A stretch of 64,000 nt of DNA from contig OZ025221.1 in NCBI GenBank assembly GCA_964019055.1, positions 4,604,968 through 4,668,967 of the forward strand. Reading direction: 5' to 3'. Below, in pieces: positions 24,399-36,325 of the stretch. Source of the stretch: Anthopleura xanthogrammica (Eukaryota > Cnidaria > Anthozoa > Actiniaria > Actiniidae). Both the position numbers and the translations under genes were made by a program. The stretch's first letter is position 1, and each line of letters starts with the position of its first letter. The notes under the pieces are model-generated. The model had not been told where the DNA came from and searched no databases. It saw nothing but the letters and a program-made list of their open reading frames with translations.

Positions 24399-27300
24399 CT
24401 AAGGAGACACAATAGTTGAAGTACTTCGATTATTTTCAAGATCATTAATAGTCTTTTTGTTGCCTTTTAGTCTATTCAGGAGCAGGACAAAGATGTAATC
24501 CAGAAACTCGACAACTGTGAGAAGACTACAGCCAAGCAACAGACCCATGTTGCCACCAATATCACCTGGAATGGAAAGGAAAGTGGAGGAATGAGAAAAA
24601 ATGCATTGGTAAGTAAAATGAAGATTGCAATTTAATTTTGCTATGATAAGATTGTTCTTGTAGTAGCTATTTGTTTAAATTTGTTTGGTGAGAGCATCAG
24701 CTATTTTTTTGTAGTTTCATATTTTCTATTTCCAATAGACCTTTAAATTCACTTGAGTGACCACGACACATTTGGTTGGACTTGATATGTTCATACATTT
24801 GATGAAGAAATAAAAAAAAACATGCATGTGCAGTGCGCAGTTATAAAGCATGTGGGGAATGGCAGATTACAAAAGAAGTGTTAGGAGAAGCACAGTGCAT
24901 AGCAGAGTGCTCAACACTTGTCAAGTGTTCTGACAGTCCCCAAGTGCTTTATAACTTCACACAGCACAGCAAGCAAGTTTTTTATTTATCTCATAAAATA
25001 CAAATGCATGTGTGTGTTGTGTGCTCTCATAATGCACATGTCATCAACCAATTAGAAAACGAGATTTATAACAGATATTTTATAATGTATTTTATCAAGT
25101 CCAAACAGGCTCAACTTGGAGCCAATTATTTTGTGTTCACTCAAGCGAATTCAGGAAAGGTCTATTGATCGATCTGATAAATAACAGTCTTAGTAACCAA
25201 ATATCTTTCACAAATGCTCAGCAACTGAGGTAGCCCTTCTATAGCAATTAAGGCTAGAATTACAGCTTGCTGTCAGACCTTTTTCCTTCTTTGAATAGTA
25301 GATTTTGGGCCAAAATTTTAACCACGATCTTAAAAATCTTGTACAAAACTCACCGAATAGACTGCTTGGTCCATATGCTGGAAGTTGTTCGTCCACCTCA
25401 TAACCCAATTCAGCAAGACCGATTTGTAAAAACACCAAGTTTTGCCTGTGAGAATACAACAAAAGCATAGAGTCAGGGTTGTATCCAAGGGGGTTCAAGG
25501 GTGCCTATTTCCCCCTTCCCTTTGGCAAGACTAAAGGGATAGTAAACAGGGACCGCAGAGTAAATTTTGAATGTGTGTGTGTGTGGGAGGGGGGTGGGGG
25601 TGGGGGTAATCTGGGAAGTCCAGGGGAAAGCCCCCCTGAAAATTTTGAAGTTGAGGCTGTCGAAAAAGCGACTTTCAGTTCCACGGTTTTTTATTACCTT
25701 ATATACTCTTCTGATCTGTTAAGCCCGAATATTTTCTGTATGATCGGGATGCCAAGTTGATTAGGGAACTTTGAGTAGGAGACTAGTATTTCGAAGTGTT
25801 TATCTTTGCAGGATATTGAACACGAGCAGGCAACTACATTGATATTTTCTGTGAAAATTAAAATTGAAATTAAACGAAAATGTAACAAATAATGTGACGA
25901 AAAACTATATTTAGTTTATATCAGTTACATATCCTTTGGCTTCGGGAGTTTATTTCTTCCCACAAAAATTAATGGGATTACAATTGATACAAGGAATTGT
26001 TTACAGCTCCTCAAATTGATCCAATTTAAGATATACCACATCTAAGAAAATTTTTTATTAAAGCTCCGCCATTTTAATTCCCATGGCAACAAACTTTTAA
26101 TTTTTCTTGGACTCGACTTGGAATCGTTTTCGTGGTATTTGTGCCTTAATAAGGTGACTGACTACTTTTGAACGTTCAATTTGAGCCCACGATGTGCGCG
26201 CGCACAAAACCTGCGCAAAACCGCATAACAACCTTCAATATTTTATTGAGGAACCATACACGTTTTGAACTTCAACAGGGCAAAAACCCCGAATTTTGTA
26301 TACGGGACTCTATATTTTTCTTTGAATTTCCTAAAACAGGTAAAAATCAAATTTTTGAGAAAGTTTGAAAAAAACGTAATTATTAGAACTTATAAAAAAA
26401 GCGTTTTATGTGTTTTTGTTGTTGTCGTTTGAGTACGATTTTCGGTTTATTGAGTTAACAAGATGTTGAATATTTAGCTTATTTTTAAAACTTTCTTCAA
26501 ATATTCTTAGTTAGTCTTCGAAAATAATGTTTAAAGTAGATTTCCTTAGAAAATTGCTTCCAGAGCTTTTTTAATTTTTGAGTTATGATTTTTGTGTGTG
26601 CAAAGCTTGATTTCCGCCATTTTTCTTACGAAAACTTGTCAAGATGGTCATTTTCAAAATTCATTATCTCGAAAACGAGCTCGGGACACCCCATTTTTCT
26701 TTTCATTTTTGGAATCAGCGTTAAATTCTGTGTAAAATATCTTTCTAAGAACATTTTGTAATTATTCCTTGCTAAAGTAGTCAGTCACCTTAATTACTGG
26801 TGGTCAGTAGAGTTTCGCAAGTGTTGTTTAGTCTACTGATACCTTTGGCCCGAAGAGTGCATTCGTTGTCCTGAATAGTGCACACTTTGACCTTTGGGAA
26901 ACCTTCAAAATAATAATTATTAAATGAGAACAAGATTAACTAGTTTATAAGGTCAAAGGAACTCAGTTTTGGACCATTCAACTCAAGAACTACAGTGGTG
27001 GGTTTTTTCCTTCGAGATAACGTTTTTTTCAACATAGGTTATTATTTAGTTCTTGCTTTCTAAAGATTACAAGTTGAAATGGTGGCAGAACCTCTATTGT
27101 ACGACCAGTGGTCGGTTACGACAGGTTTCAGTATACGTTTATCAATCAAGCTTACCTGGTTCACCTTGTAATCTACAGCCACATAATGCAATGGTGGCAG
27201 AACCTCTGTTGTACGACCACTGGTCGGTTACGACAGGTTTCAAGATACGTTTATCAATCAAGCTTACCTGGTTCACCTTGTAATCTACAGCCACATAATG

Positions 27301-28375
27301 CAATGGTGGCGTTGTTAAAACACTGTGCAAAACAAGCATCTTTAGTGTATAATGAGTAACCAGGCAGATCTCTCTCAGAGCAGTTGGTTTGGTAGGGAGC
27401 TGGTAAGCGCTTAAACTAAAGAGGTTAAACAAAAACGGGTGAGCTTGAGGGGTTGGATTTAGTTTAGGGGTGATAAAGGAACCAGTATATCTTACCTTTT
27501 TGGGCATCAAAACTACGGTAGTGCTAGAGCCAGGATAAACACTGAATCCTCGATGCCGATTGGCCACTTCACCATGCTGACTAACGACCACCCGAAAACC
27601 CATAGAAAAGTCACCAAATGTGCTTTCATTTGTTTGGGTGTCAAGAACAACACTGAGTCCTCCTTCAAGACCTGGGTAATGGACTTTGGGTGGCTTTCCA
27701 TCCTTTGTCTTGGGCTTGAACTCATAACACAGTCCTTTGGGGGTCATGACGGGCTGAAAATCTTTAGCAGAGCAATTGAGACGTGTGGAAAAATGGCAAG
27801 AGTTCACTATCATGGTTTCGATGTCATGGCCGTAGACTCGCAGGAATTCCTCTGGATTGAATACTCTGGAAGAAGTGTTCAAAGCGTTGCGTAACGTCTC
27901 AACCTTATTATTGTCACAGTTTTCGAAGATGTCCGGTCCATACTTGTGATAGGCACACACTAGCGCCTGCCCACATGTGAGGTTGCCGCTGATATTTCTT
28001 ACGATATCGCAGGCGGGTAAGTTAAGTTTCAGTTTTTTGAATCTCTTGTCATCGTATCCCATGTCTGCTTTGAACTTCATGACAGCGTTAAGATTACAAA
28101 TTGTTATGGATGGTAAAAAAAACCCATCTTTTGGATACTCGTGAGAGATGTGAGTGTTGATGGGTTTCGAGACGAATTCTTTAATGCTCTCTTTAACGAA
28201 ATATACGTACCCACCGAACGCTGTCAACATACAGAGCACCCAAAAAAGCCGACGAGGCCACGATGAAACTCCTACCGCGTTGCGAAGTCCGTGAAGAGTG
28301 CTGTTCGATGCGAATTCGGACCACGACTCCTTCATAGTTAAGTTGAGGAACTTACTTGAGGTTATTTGGAAAATG
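24399..28375 (-). CDS. DEG/ENaC (ASIC-like) sodium channel subunit, copy 4
   Basis: Predicted membrane channel subunit. Coding exons (minus): 28335-27496, 27415-27268, 25848-25698, 25445-25354, 24565-24399; 465 aa; leader acceptor before 28375. Architecture as in copy 1. Exon 1 is almost the same as copy 3 in its second half but matches copy 1 around TM1 (TAFGGYVYFV), suggesting exchange between copies. One change falls in the segment after the HG motif (LRNAV in place of LRYAV). Another is in the exon 1 tail, where the frame past the donor reads VRYTG. Intron 2 contains the full 640-bp TTAA element and two 112-bp repeat units. No disabling change was found. Confidence 0.9.
26150..26789. mobile_element. 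piggyBac-type (TTAA) MITE in intron 2 of copy 4
   Basis: Same insertion point, TTAA flanks and 18-bp inverted termini as the element in copy 3, but with about 50 more bases near the left end. This is presumably the more complete state of a single ancestral insertion. Confidence 0.8.
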
Positions 28376-31300
28376 CTGCAAAATAAGAAGATAAATAGGG
28401 AGGATATTTCTTTAATCTTCAGTAATATAATCATTCACAAATTCTTTCATAATGAATTGATAACCTTCAACATGGAAATGGAAAAAAACCCCACGAGTTT
28501 CGTTTTTGTTGGAGACAAAAGCAAATTCCCTTTATGTATAATTCTTGCGACGGTGAAGTCAAAACATGCCCTGTTTTTTTCAATAAATAGACTCAACAGA
28601 CTCGGCTCTATGACGTAATGTCCCAATTTTAGTCATTTTCGACTGAACTCGTAATACACTATTTCACCCTATTTAATAATGCATCACTAACCAAAACAAG
28701 CTACTATTTTATAAAGTTTATAAAGACGAGATAAAAAATCAGCACGAAATATTTTTTTCATTAAAAGTTGGGGATTTGTTGGTTTTTGTGAGCAAAAATC
28801 TCATAATGCATTGCGAATCGTAACGCAACCGCCCACGAAGGTCGCTCCTATAAGTATTTTTGCTTAGTCATTGAACTTAATTACACACCAAGCTCCATGC
28901 ATCTTCATTAAGAGAGCTTTTCAATATCTTTATAAAAGTCCACGCAAACTTTCCTCTCAACATAAATTGAGTGAAATCCTTAAGAAAAACAATGAATGAA
29001 CGTGTGCATAGTTTGACAAGTTTGTTGTGTTTATGAATTGGCAAAAAAAATTTCAATGGTGCAAGTGGAAAAAATGTCCAAAAATCCTGCCCAAACTTAA
29101 GGAAATTTTATTTTTTTACGATTTTAATTTCTAATTTTAATTTTGTTTATTAAAATAATAAGCACTAATGAATGATGTACTAGCTGCATGCAATATAGTC
29201 AGAAATCAGAAACGAATGAATAAAGATAGAAGCAAGAATATACAACATGAATTGAAAAAAGCAGTTATTACACTTTATACGGATTACCAAAGCAACTCAA
29301 CAGCAAGCGGTTTATAATTTTAGTTGTCAATACCGAATTTGTATTTCCTCGATCATCAAAAAGGCTCAAATCGATCAATGAAAATCTGTCAGAAACTGTC
29401 TTTAATGAATAACGAATAGAATATGACAGTTTTAAATATAGTCAAGTAAGTTATCTGAAACTTAAGCTATTTTTTAATGGCTTTAAATTTGGATTTCTAG
29501 TATCGTATGATGAACATTATTTTCAGATATCGTTGTGCAAAATATTAAACCGATTTTGAAACCAGAGTAAAAATAGAAACGAAAAACGAAAGCCTTCTCA
29601 TAAATTAGAACTAGAATTATTATCATACAGATCAGTTTTTACTGACTTTTTTTGACCATCTGTAAACATTGACTAGCTTGTAATATTAGCATTTCGTAAC
29701 ATTTTTTATCTAAGAATGAATTGGCAGCTGTGGGTTACCCTTCAAATTTAGTTTTTAAAGATTAATATTTCAAATAATTATATCTTAAGTAGATGTTTAG
29801 TAAACGTTAAACTTTTTTCAACCGGGCGAAAACAGGTCAATTTTTATCCTGATAGCTGCCAAAACTTAAAAAATATTTTTTCGTAAACAAATTACTCCAT
29901 GTTGATTTTATCTCTAAGGGTTATTAAAATATATTTCTTTTATCAACATCACACATACCTTGATTTAGCTCAAACTCTTCTCTTTTCTTAGTATTTTAAA
30001 CAAGTTTAGAGCACTGTTTTTTTAAATACTTGGCGACTCTCGAGACGACGGGTTGTTTGTGTTTTTTTAAGTATATATATATATGTCCCCCGTCTTGCTT
30101 TTTGTCATGCAGACTTGTTTTGAGTTTGTTTTTGCACTGTCTCAATAGAGTTCCCTCCTCCCTCTCCCCAGTCCCCCTCCGTCTTCCCAGTCCCCCACCC
30201 CCTCGTCAGTCCCGCACCCCCTCCCCCCCCCCCCCAAAAAAAACAAAATGCGCCGCTACGCAGGCTAGACGTGCACTAGCATGCGAGCTCTTAAACGGCC
30301 TTCAATTTATACACCAATCACAACGAGCGGGAGCACGCAACAGCCAATCACAGTACGAGGATTGGGAAGCCATTTGAGAGTCACTGCAAGTGGACAAAAT
30401 ATGCTGTTGTTTTAAAACTACCTTAAGAACTAATTAAGTGCTGCTAAACATAACGAAAATAATCATTAAATGTGGGAGGTAATGTAAAAAAAAAAATTGC
30501 TTGAGTTTTCTTTCCAAAGCTTCGGTTTATTATTTTTTTATTTCGTTCTTTGATTTAGTTTTGACAAGCTAAATAAAAGTGGGTTTTAAGATAAGTGCAG
30601 TGAAGGAAGATTGGTATCGAATGAAGGACTATAATTCTTCTCCATATTTCAATATCGTTATTAAAGTTTTATAACTGACAACTTTAACTCAACTGACAAG
30701 TTGAGTTAAGGTATCAGGATACGTTCGAGGCCTTCGAGATTACGCGCGAGCCAAATTTCGCGCTGCATTTTCAATATTATTATATAAAAGTATACATTTT
30801 CTGAAAGCTAAATAAACGTAGTTTTCAAAAATCACTTTGAAATTTTCTGTTTTGTGACACACAAAAAGTTAATCGGGTTTCTCCGCAGTTTTTGAGTGAC
30901 CAAAATAACTTTCTTAAAACATTGTAGCTCATTCGGATTACATCGGATCGAACTGAAACTTTGGATTATGATAAATCACAAAGCGATCTAAAAAATAGTG
31001 TCTCAAATTTTTGAAATGTTTTTTCATTCAAAAGATATTGTATATTTTGCAATTATGACCTCCGAAAATTCAAACACCTGGATTTAACGAGTGATTGCGC
31101 GCGATCTAAAAAAGATATCAAAAATCTAAAACAACGTTTTGAAGCTCATTATCCACAGAGTATGTTAATGTAATTTTGATCGACATAGCGGAAATTCTGA
31201 TCCTGCGGGAAGTTGTCAAATGAAGTGCGGTAGAATGTCACTTTGAACTCAACAACTTTTTTTATGTTCCAAATTAGACAATTTTAAATATATATTTGAA

Positions 31301-32316
31301 AACTACATTTATTTAGCCTTAAGGAAAGGTATACTTTTATGGCAAAATATTGTAAAGCCCGTGCGAAATTTGAGGTAGCGCGTATAGGGGTCCTTATCAT
31401 ATCCTGATACCTTAAACTCAAATTTAAAAAGGGTGAAAACTCGAAGTAAAAACCTCGTTTCGACAACTAAACATGGCAGTTTATATGTTTTTGAATATCT
31501 ATTTACTTCTACATTATAACAACAACAAAAAAATACTCGTACACTGTGGGTTCATTTTATTGTATTAAAAAATGCAAAAAAAAAAGTCAAATTAGTCCAC
31601 CTGCAGTCGATGGGTCGTAGGCAACTGAAGTGGCAGCGAAAAATGCAACTCGTTTGAGTAAAAAGCAATCAAATTGGTTAAAAAATGCTTAAAATTTGTG
31701 CATATTATGTTTAGGTTTACAAAAACAGCTGTTTGGCTTGTGGTGGGGATAGTCATGTGAAGTGCTTGTAATATTTCTTCTCTTGTAATGATTTACTTAG
31801 CTTTCGTCATATTGTCTCTAAAAAGACTATAGTTATTGTGAAACTATTCATATCAAAACTAATCAATATGTCACAGATCAGTTAATTAGTAACAAATTAT
31901 CAATTATTAATAGGTTTGGGCACGGCGGGTTACCTAACCAATTAGTGTATTGTTGACAGTGCTCCTTAATTCATTTTTTTTGCTGAATCATGTTTGATCA
32001 CGTTCTAAAAAAAAATACTTGGCTACACTTAGAAACCTACTTTACCCTAGAAATGAAAAAAAAAAAAACGATGCGTTTTTTTCTACTTGGTTCTTGATCT
32101 TCTTGCTCTGCCTTCTCTTTCTTCCTTGCTTCTTTCCCTTCTACGATTTTTCATCTTTTTTCTATATTCTTTTCTTTCGTTTTCTTTTTCTTTTTCATCT
32201 AGATTTTGTTCTTCTTTTCATCTGATTTAGCACTAATTTCTAAAAATTTGACGGCTTTCTTCCTAATTCTGTTCCTCAAAAAGTGTTATTTCCATAGCAA
32301 CAAACTACCTTTGTAA
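28376..32316. other. Spacer between channel copies 4 and 5
   Basis: No supported gene. The 5' flank of copy 4 is conserved up to about 30.7 kb. A 702-bp TTAA element is inserted at 30,710. The hAT-like element of the two preceding spacers is absent (empty site at about 31,835). The spacer ends in the junction that replaces the C-terminus of copy 5. Confidence 0.6.
30710..31411. mobile_element. 702-bp TTAA-flanked fold-back element
   Basis: TTAA flanks both ends (30706-30709 and 31412-31415), and the empty site 'gagttaaactc' occurs in the other spacers at about 14,725 and 22,265. The termini are GGTATCAGGATA and its complement. Inverted similarity continues inward for about 100 bases ('aaatttcgcgc', 'gtatacattttc' and their complements). 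There is no transposase frame. It is a different family from the element at 17,872. Confidence 0.8.
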
Positions 32317-33492
32317 CTAAAACACCGTTTCCATAGTAACAGTCCTTTGGCCCTTCTGTAGATCATTAATAGTCTTTTTGTCGCCTTTTAGTCTATTCAG
32401 GAGCAGGACACAGATGTAATCCAGGAACTCGACAACTGTGAGAAGACTACAGCCAAGTAACAGACCCATGTTGCCACCAATATCACCTGGAATGGAAGGG
32501 AAAGTGGAGGAATGAGAAAAAATGCATTGGTAAGTAAGTTTTCAGAAAAAAATTATAATACAACCATTAGAAAAGTTCTTTCAAGAAATAAGCTTATACT
32601 AGCTCTGCGTGACTGATTTTGCGATTTTTTCGGAACCATAGGCATGGTGAGCCTACGATTTTACCCACAACCGCTGACTTGTTTTTTAATGCTAAACTAC
32701 GAGATGCGCATGCGTGTTGGGCGATGATACTTACCAAAGTGGTCCACCATTTTAAAGGACTAATGAATTAAGTCCCATAAACTCGTAAATCTTATGCAAA
32801 ACTCACCGAAAAGGCTGCTGGATCCATATGCTGGTAGCTGTTCGTCCACCTGGTAAGCCAACTCGACAAAACCAATTTGTAGAAAAATAAGGTTGTTCCT
32901 GTGAGTAAGATACAGAGATTTTCTCAATTAAATCTTTTGATTCTTTCAATGTTTACAGTCAAACTAAGAAAACCGTGGACACCTAAAGTATGTCTGGAAT
33001 GTTTATGTGTTTGATCACAGCGCGGTCACGCAAAGTATTTTCCGTTTAAAAGTTTCAAACTTCATATTCTAGTTTTATTCTCGTGAAATTAGAATTTTCT
33101 ATTCGAGACAGAGGGATACACGAGAGAAGGATTCAGTACAATCTTTTTTCATGGTGGTGGGAAACATCTTTTTTACAAGCAACGGCCTAAATAAACATTC
33201 CAGACATATTTTAGGTGTTCACGGTTTTCTTAGTTTGACTGTAAATTCCTTCTTGGAAATTCGGTCATACGAGGAATTATGGCACTTACTGGGGAACTTG
33301 ATCAAAAACGTAACATATTCCTCGATGTATTATCCATTTGTTCGACCTCACAACATACCAGCCTTTTAGTGAAACCCAAAATTTCGTTGGGTGGCAACGT
33401 TTCAAAGATTTTGTCCCAAAAATTTATCAATATGATTTTATGGAAAAATTTAAGACCCTTCTAATTACTAATTAGAAAAACGCCTCTTCATC

Positions 33493-33525
<33 letters not shown>

Positions 33526-36325
33526 AAACAAGTCTTCCTTTATATTATTACCTTATATACTCTTCTGTTCTTTTAAGCCCGAATTTTTTCTGTACGATCG
33601 GGATGCCAACTTGATTAGGGAACTTTGAGTAGGAGACTCGAGTATCAAAATATCTCTCCTTACATGGCACGGAACACCAGCATGCGGGTAGATTGGTGAT
33701 TTCTAAAGTAAAGGTTGAAATATTAAAAACCGAATTTGTCAACGCTAACGTTTTACAGGGTAACTCTCCCAGATTTGGAAATCTTTCCGAAGAAGTCCAT
33801 ATAACTATCGAGAAAATAGAGTTTTGGCGGCCATGTTAGATGTTTGCAAAACAATAGAATAACTTAATTTACTCTGGGGGATTGTATAGACCCCTTGCAG
33901 GACGTCGGAATGCAGCTCAATTTGGAGGACAAAACAATAGGTTTCAATTCTCAGGAGATTGAAATTCTTTTGTTTTGTCCTCAAAATTGAGCTGCTTTGA
34001 CGTCACGTGCAAGGGGTCTATTGTTCTTATCATCTAACATGGCTGCCATCATGGGATCGTGCATAACTCCTATTAAGATATCGGCATGATAGTGCGGAGT
34101 CCCTGTCTGTCCTTTATGATAGTCCCTTGCTAATATCAATGCTTAACAGCTCTAGAAAGGTGAATGCTTGTTGCAAGGCCTTATCGAAATCTTGTTTTAC
34201 CTAGGGCTTCTTCATAACATTCAACATCTTGAATACTGCAGACCGGGGTGTCAGGAAAACCTAAAAATGCGAAAAAAATATTTTATTCGTTCAAGTTTTT
34301 TTTAACACCATTAGATTGGATCTTGAAACGTATTTTTTTTTGCTGCATCACAAACTCAGTGCTGTTCGTTTACGACAGGCTACTGGCTATTTTATTTATA
34401 AAAATTTCCGGTTTCACCTTCTAATCTACAGCCACATGCTGCAATGGTGGTATAACCTCTGTTGTACGACCAGTGGTCGGTTACGGCGACAGGTTTCAAG
34501 ATACGTTTATCAATCAAGCTTACCTGGTTCACCTTATAATCTACAGCCACATAATGCAATGGTGGCAGAACCTCTGTTGTACGACCACTGGTCGGTTACG
34601 ACAGGTTTCAAGATACGTTTATCAATCAAGCTTACCTGGTTCACCTTGTAATCTACAGCCACATAATGCAATGGTGGCGTTGTTAAAACACTGTGCAAAA
34701 CAAGCATCTTTAGTGTATATTGGATAACCAGGCAGATCTCTCTCAGAGCAGTTTGGTTTGTAGGGAGCTGGTAGGCGCTTAAACTAAAGGCCAGGTTTAA
34801 AAAAAAGTGAAATTCGTCAGCATATCTCAGAGGTGGATCCTGTTTTGAAAAGAGGGCCATCATTGATCACTAAGTCGAACACGACTGCACAATTATTTAG
34901 CAAAAAATAAACCAGTTCACTTTGGGATATAAAAGCGAAAAATATTCTAAAGTTGATCGTGTCAGATAATTTAAGTTGAGGGCTAAGTTTGCGCACCAAT
35001 AGATTAAGATTTGTTTTAACGGCAGCCGTGTTGTAGGGCCAAATGATATAAATATTTTTCTTTGGGGAAATGAAATCTCTTGTCATGTAAGAATATTGCA
35101 TTGTTCTGTCCTACAATATAGCTGCTGTTAAACCTGTGACTCTATAAGCTCCTCAGGCTCACAAAAGCGGGGACCATGTCTCCATACACCCTAGATCTGT
35201 CACTGTAACGGTATCCCTTCAAAATAGCTCACTTCCGAGATATGCTTCGCTTGTCACGCACAAAGGTTTTAATGTGAGGCTCCGTGCTAAATTAAATTTA
35301 TTCTTTTCTCCTGTAACGAATCACTGAGCATTTAGCACGGAGCCTCACATTGAAACCTTTGTGTGTGACAAGCAAAGCATATTTCGAAAGTGGGCTATAT
35401 CAAACAAGACTGAAAAAGGACAACCAGGGTTGGTTAATTTGCTTCTTACCATTTTGGGTATTACATCAACAATAGCGTGCGAGCCAGGATAGATGCTGAG
35501 TCCTCGATTCCGATTGACTACCTCACCGTGCCACGTCACGACCACCCGAAAACCAATGGACCAATCACCAAACGTACCTTCGTTTGTTTGGGTGTCCAGA
35601 ACAACGTTCAACGCTCCATCCCCTCCCGTATAGCGGACTTTGGGTGGCCCTCCATCCTTTGTCTTGGGCTTGAACTCATAACACAGCCCTTTGGGGGTCA
35701 TGACGGGCTTAAAATCTTTAGCAGAGCACTTGTAATGTGTGGAAAATTTGCAATAACTGACTACCATGGTTTCGATGTCATGGCCGTAGACTCGCAGGAA
35801 TTCCTCTGGATTGAATACTCTGGAAGAAGTGTTCAAAGCATTGCGTAACGTCTCAACTATTTTATTGTCACAGTTTTCGACGACGTCTGGTCCAAACTTG
35901 TGATAGGCACACACTAGCGCCTGCCCACATGTGAGGTCACCGCTGACATTTCTTATGGTATCGCAGGCAGGTAAGTCAAGTTTCAGTTTTTTGAGTCTTT
36001 TGTCGTCGTATCCGATGTCTGCTTTGGATTTCATGACAGCGTTAAGATTACAAATAGTTACTAACGGGAAAAAAATCCCATCTTCTGGAAATTCATGAGA
36101 ACTGTGAGTGTTAATTGGTTTTGAGACAAATTGCTGGACGCTTTCTGTAAGGAAATATAAGTAAATCCCAGTTACCGTTAGAAGACAAAACAGCCAAAAT
36201 ATCCGACGAGGCCACGATGAGACTACGACCAGGTAACGAAGTCCGTGAAGAGTGCTGTTCGACGCGAACTCGGACCACGACGGCTGCATTGAAACCATGG
36301 TAACAAGCTGTTGAAAAAAATTTAT
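32317..36325 (-). CDS. DEG/ENaC (ASIC-like) sodium channel subunit, copy 5
   Basis: Predicted membrane channel subunit. Coding exons (minus): 36298-35450, 34783-34636, 33702-33552, 32898-32807, 32486-32317; 469 aa. The first ATG after a strong acceptor (TTTCAACAG, about nine bases upstream) is 36298, in ACCATGG context, giving MVSMQPSW; ATG 36289 aligns with the start of the other copies. TM1 differs strongly (IFWLFCLLTVTGIYLYFL), as do parts of exons 3 and 4 (ACWCSVPCKERYF; GFVELAYQVDE). However, blocks of exon 1 are nearly identical to copies 3 and 4. The C-tail is unique: after INDL it reads QKGQRTVTMETVF, because spacer sequence has replaced the usual end. GCS filter and TM2 are intact. 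Confidence 0.88.
32956..33241. mobile_element. Tc1/mariner-type MITE in intron 3 of copy 5
   Basis: TA flanks each end and the termini begin CAGTCAAACTAAG and end with its complement. The inverted arms run ~50 bases with few mismatches. The interior has no transposase. The inner arm contains 'aaccgtggacaccta', related to the element at 37,481. Confidence 0.75.
33488..33513. repeat. Homopolymer C run followed by A run
   Basis: A C-run passes directly into an A-run in intron 3 of copy 5. Length here is likely to be unreliable in assembly. Confidence 0.7.
33826..34047. mobile_element. Nested fold-back elements in intron 2 of copy 5
   Basis: An inner 136-bp element (33,886-34,021) begins ATAGACCCCTTGCA and ends with its complement; relatives occur at about 47,167-47,297 and 49,492-49,632. 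It is enclosed by a second inverted pair, GGCGGCCATGTTAGATG at 33,826 and its near complement at 34,031, suggesting insertion into an older palindrome. Confidence 0.7.
35224..35398. mobile_element. 175-bp palindromic MITE in intron 1 of copy 5
   Basis: Arms of ~70 bases (from ATAGCTCACTTCCGAGATAT; right arm 35,329-35,398) are inverted with few mismatches around a ~34-base loop. It is not seen in intron 1 of copies 1-4, where the intron is only about 80 bases. Confidence 0.75.
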
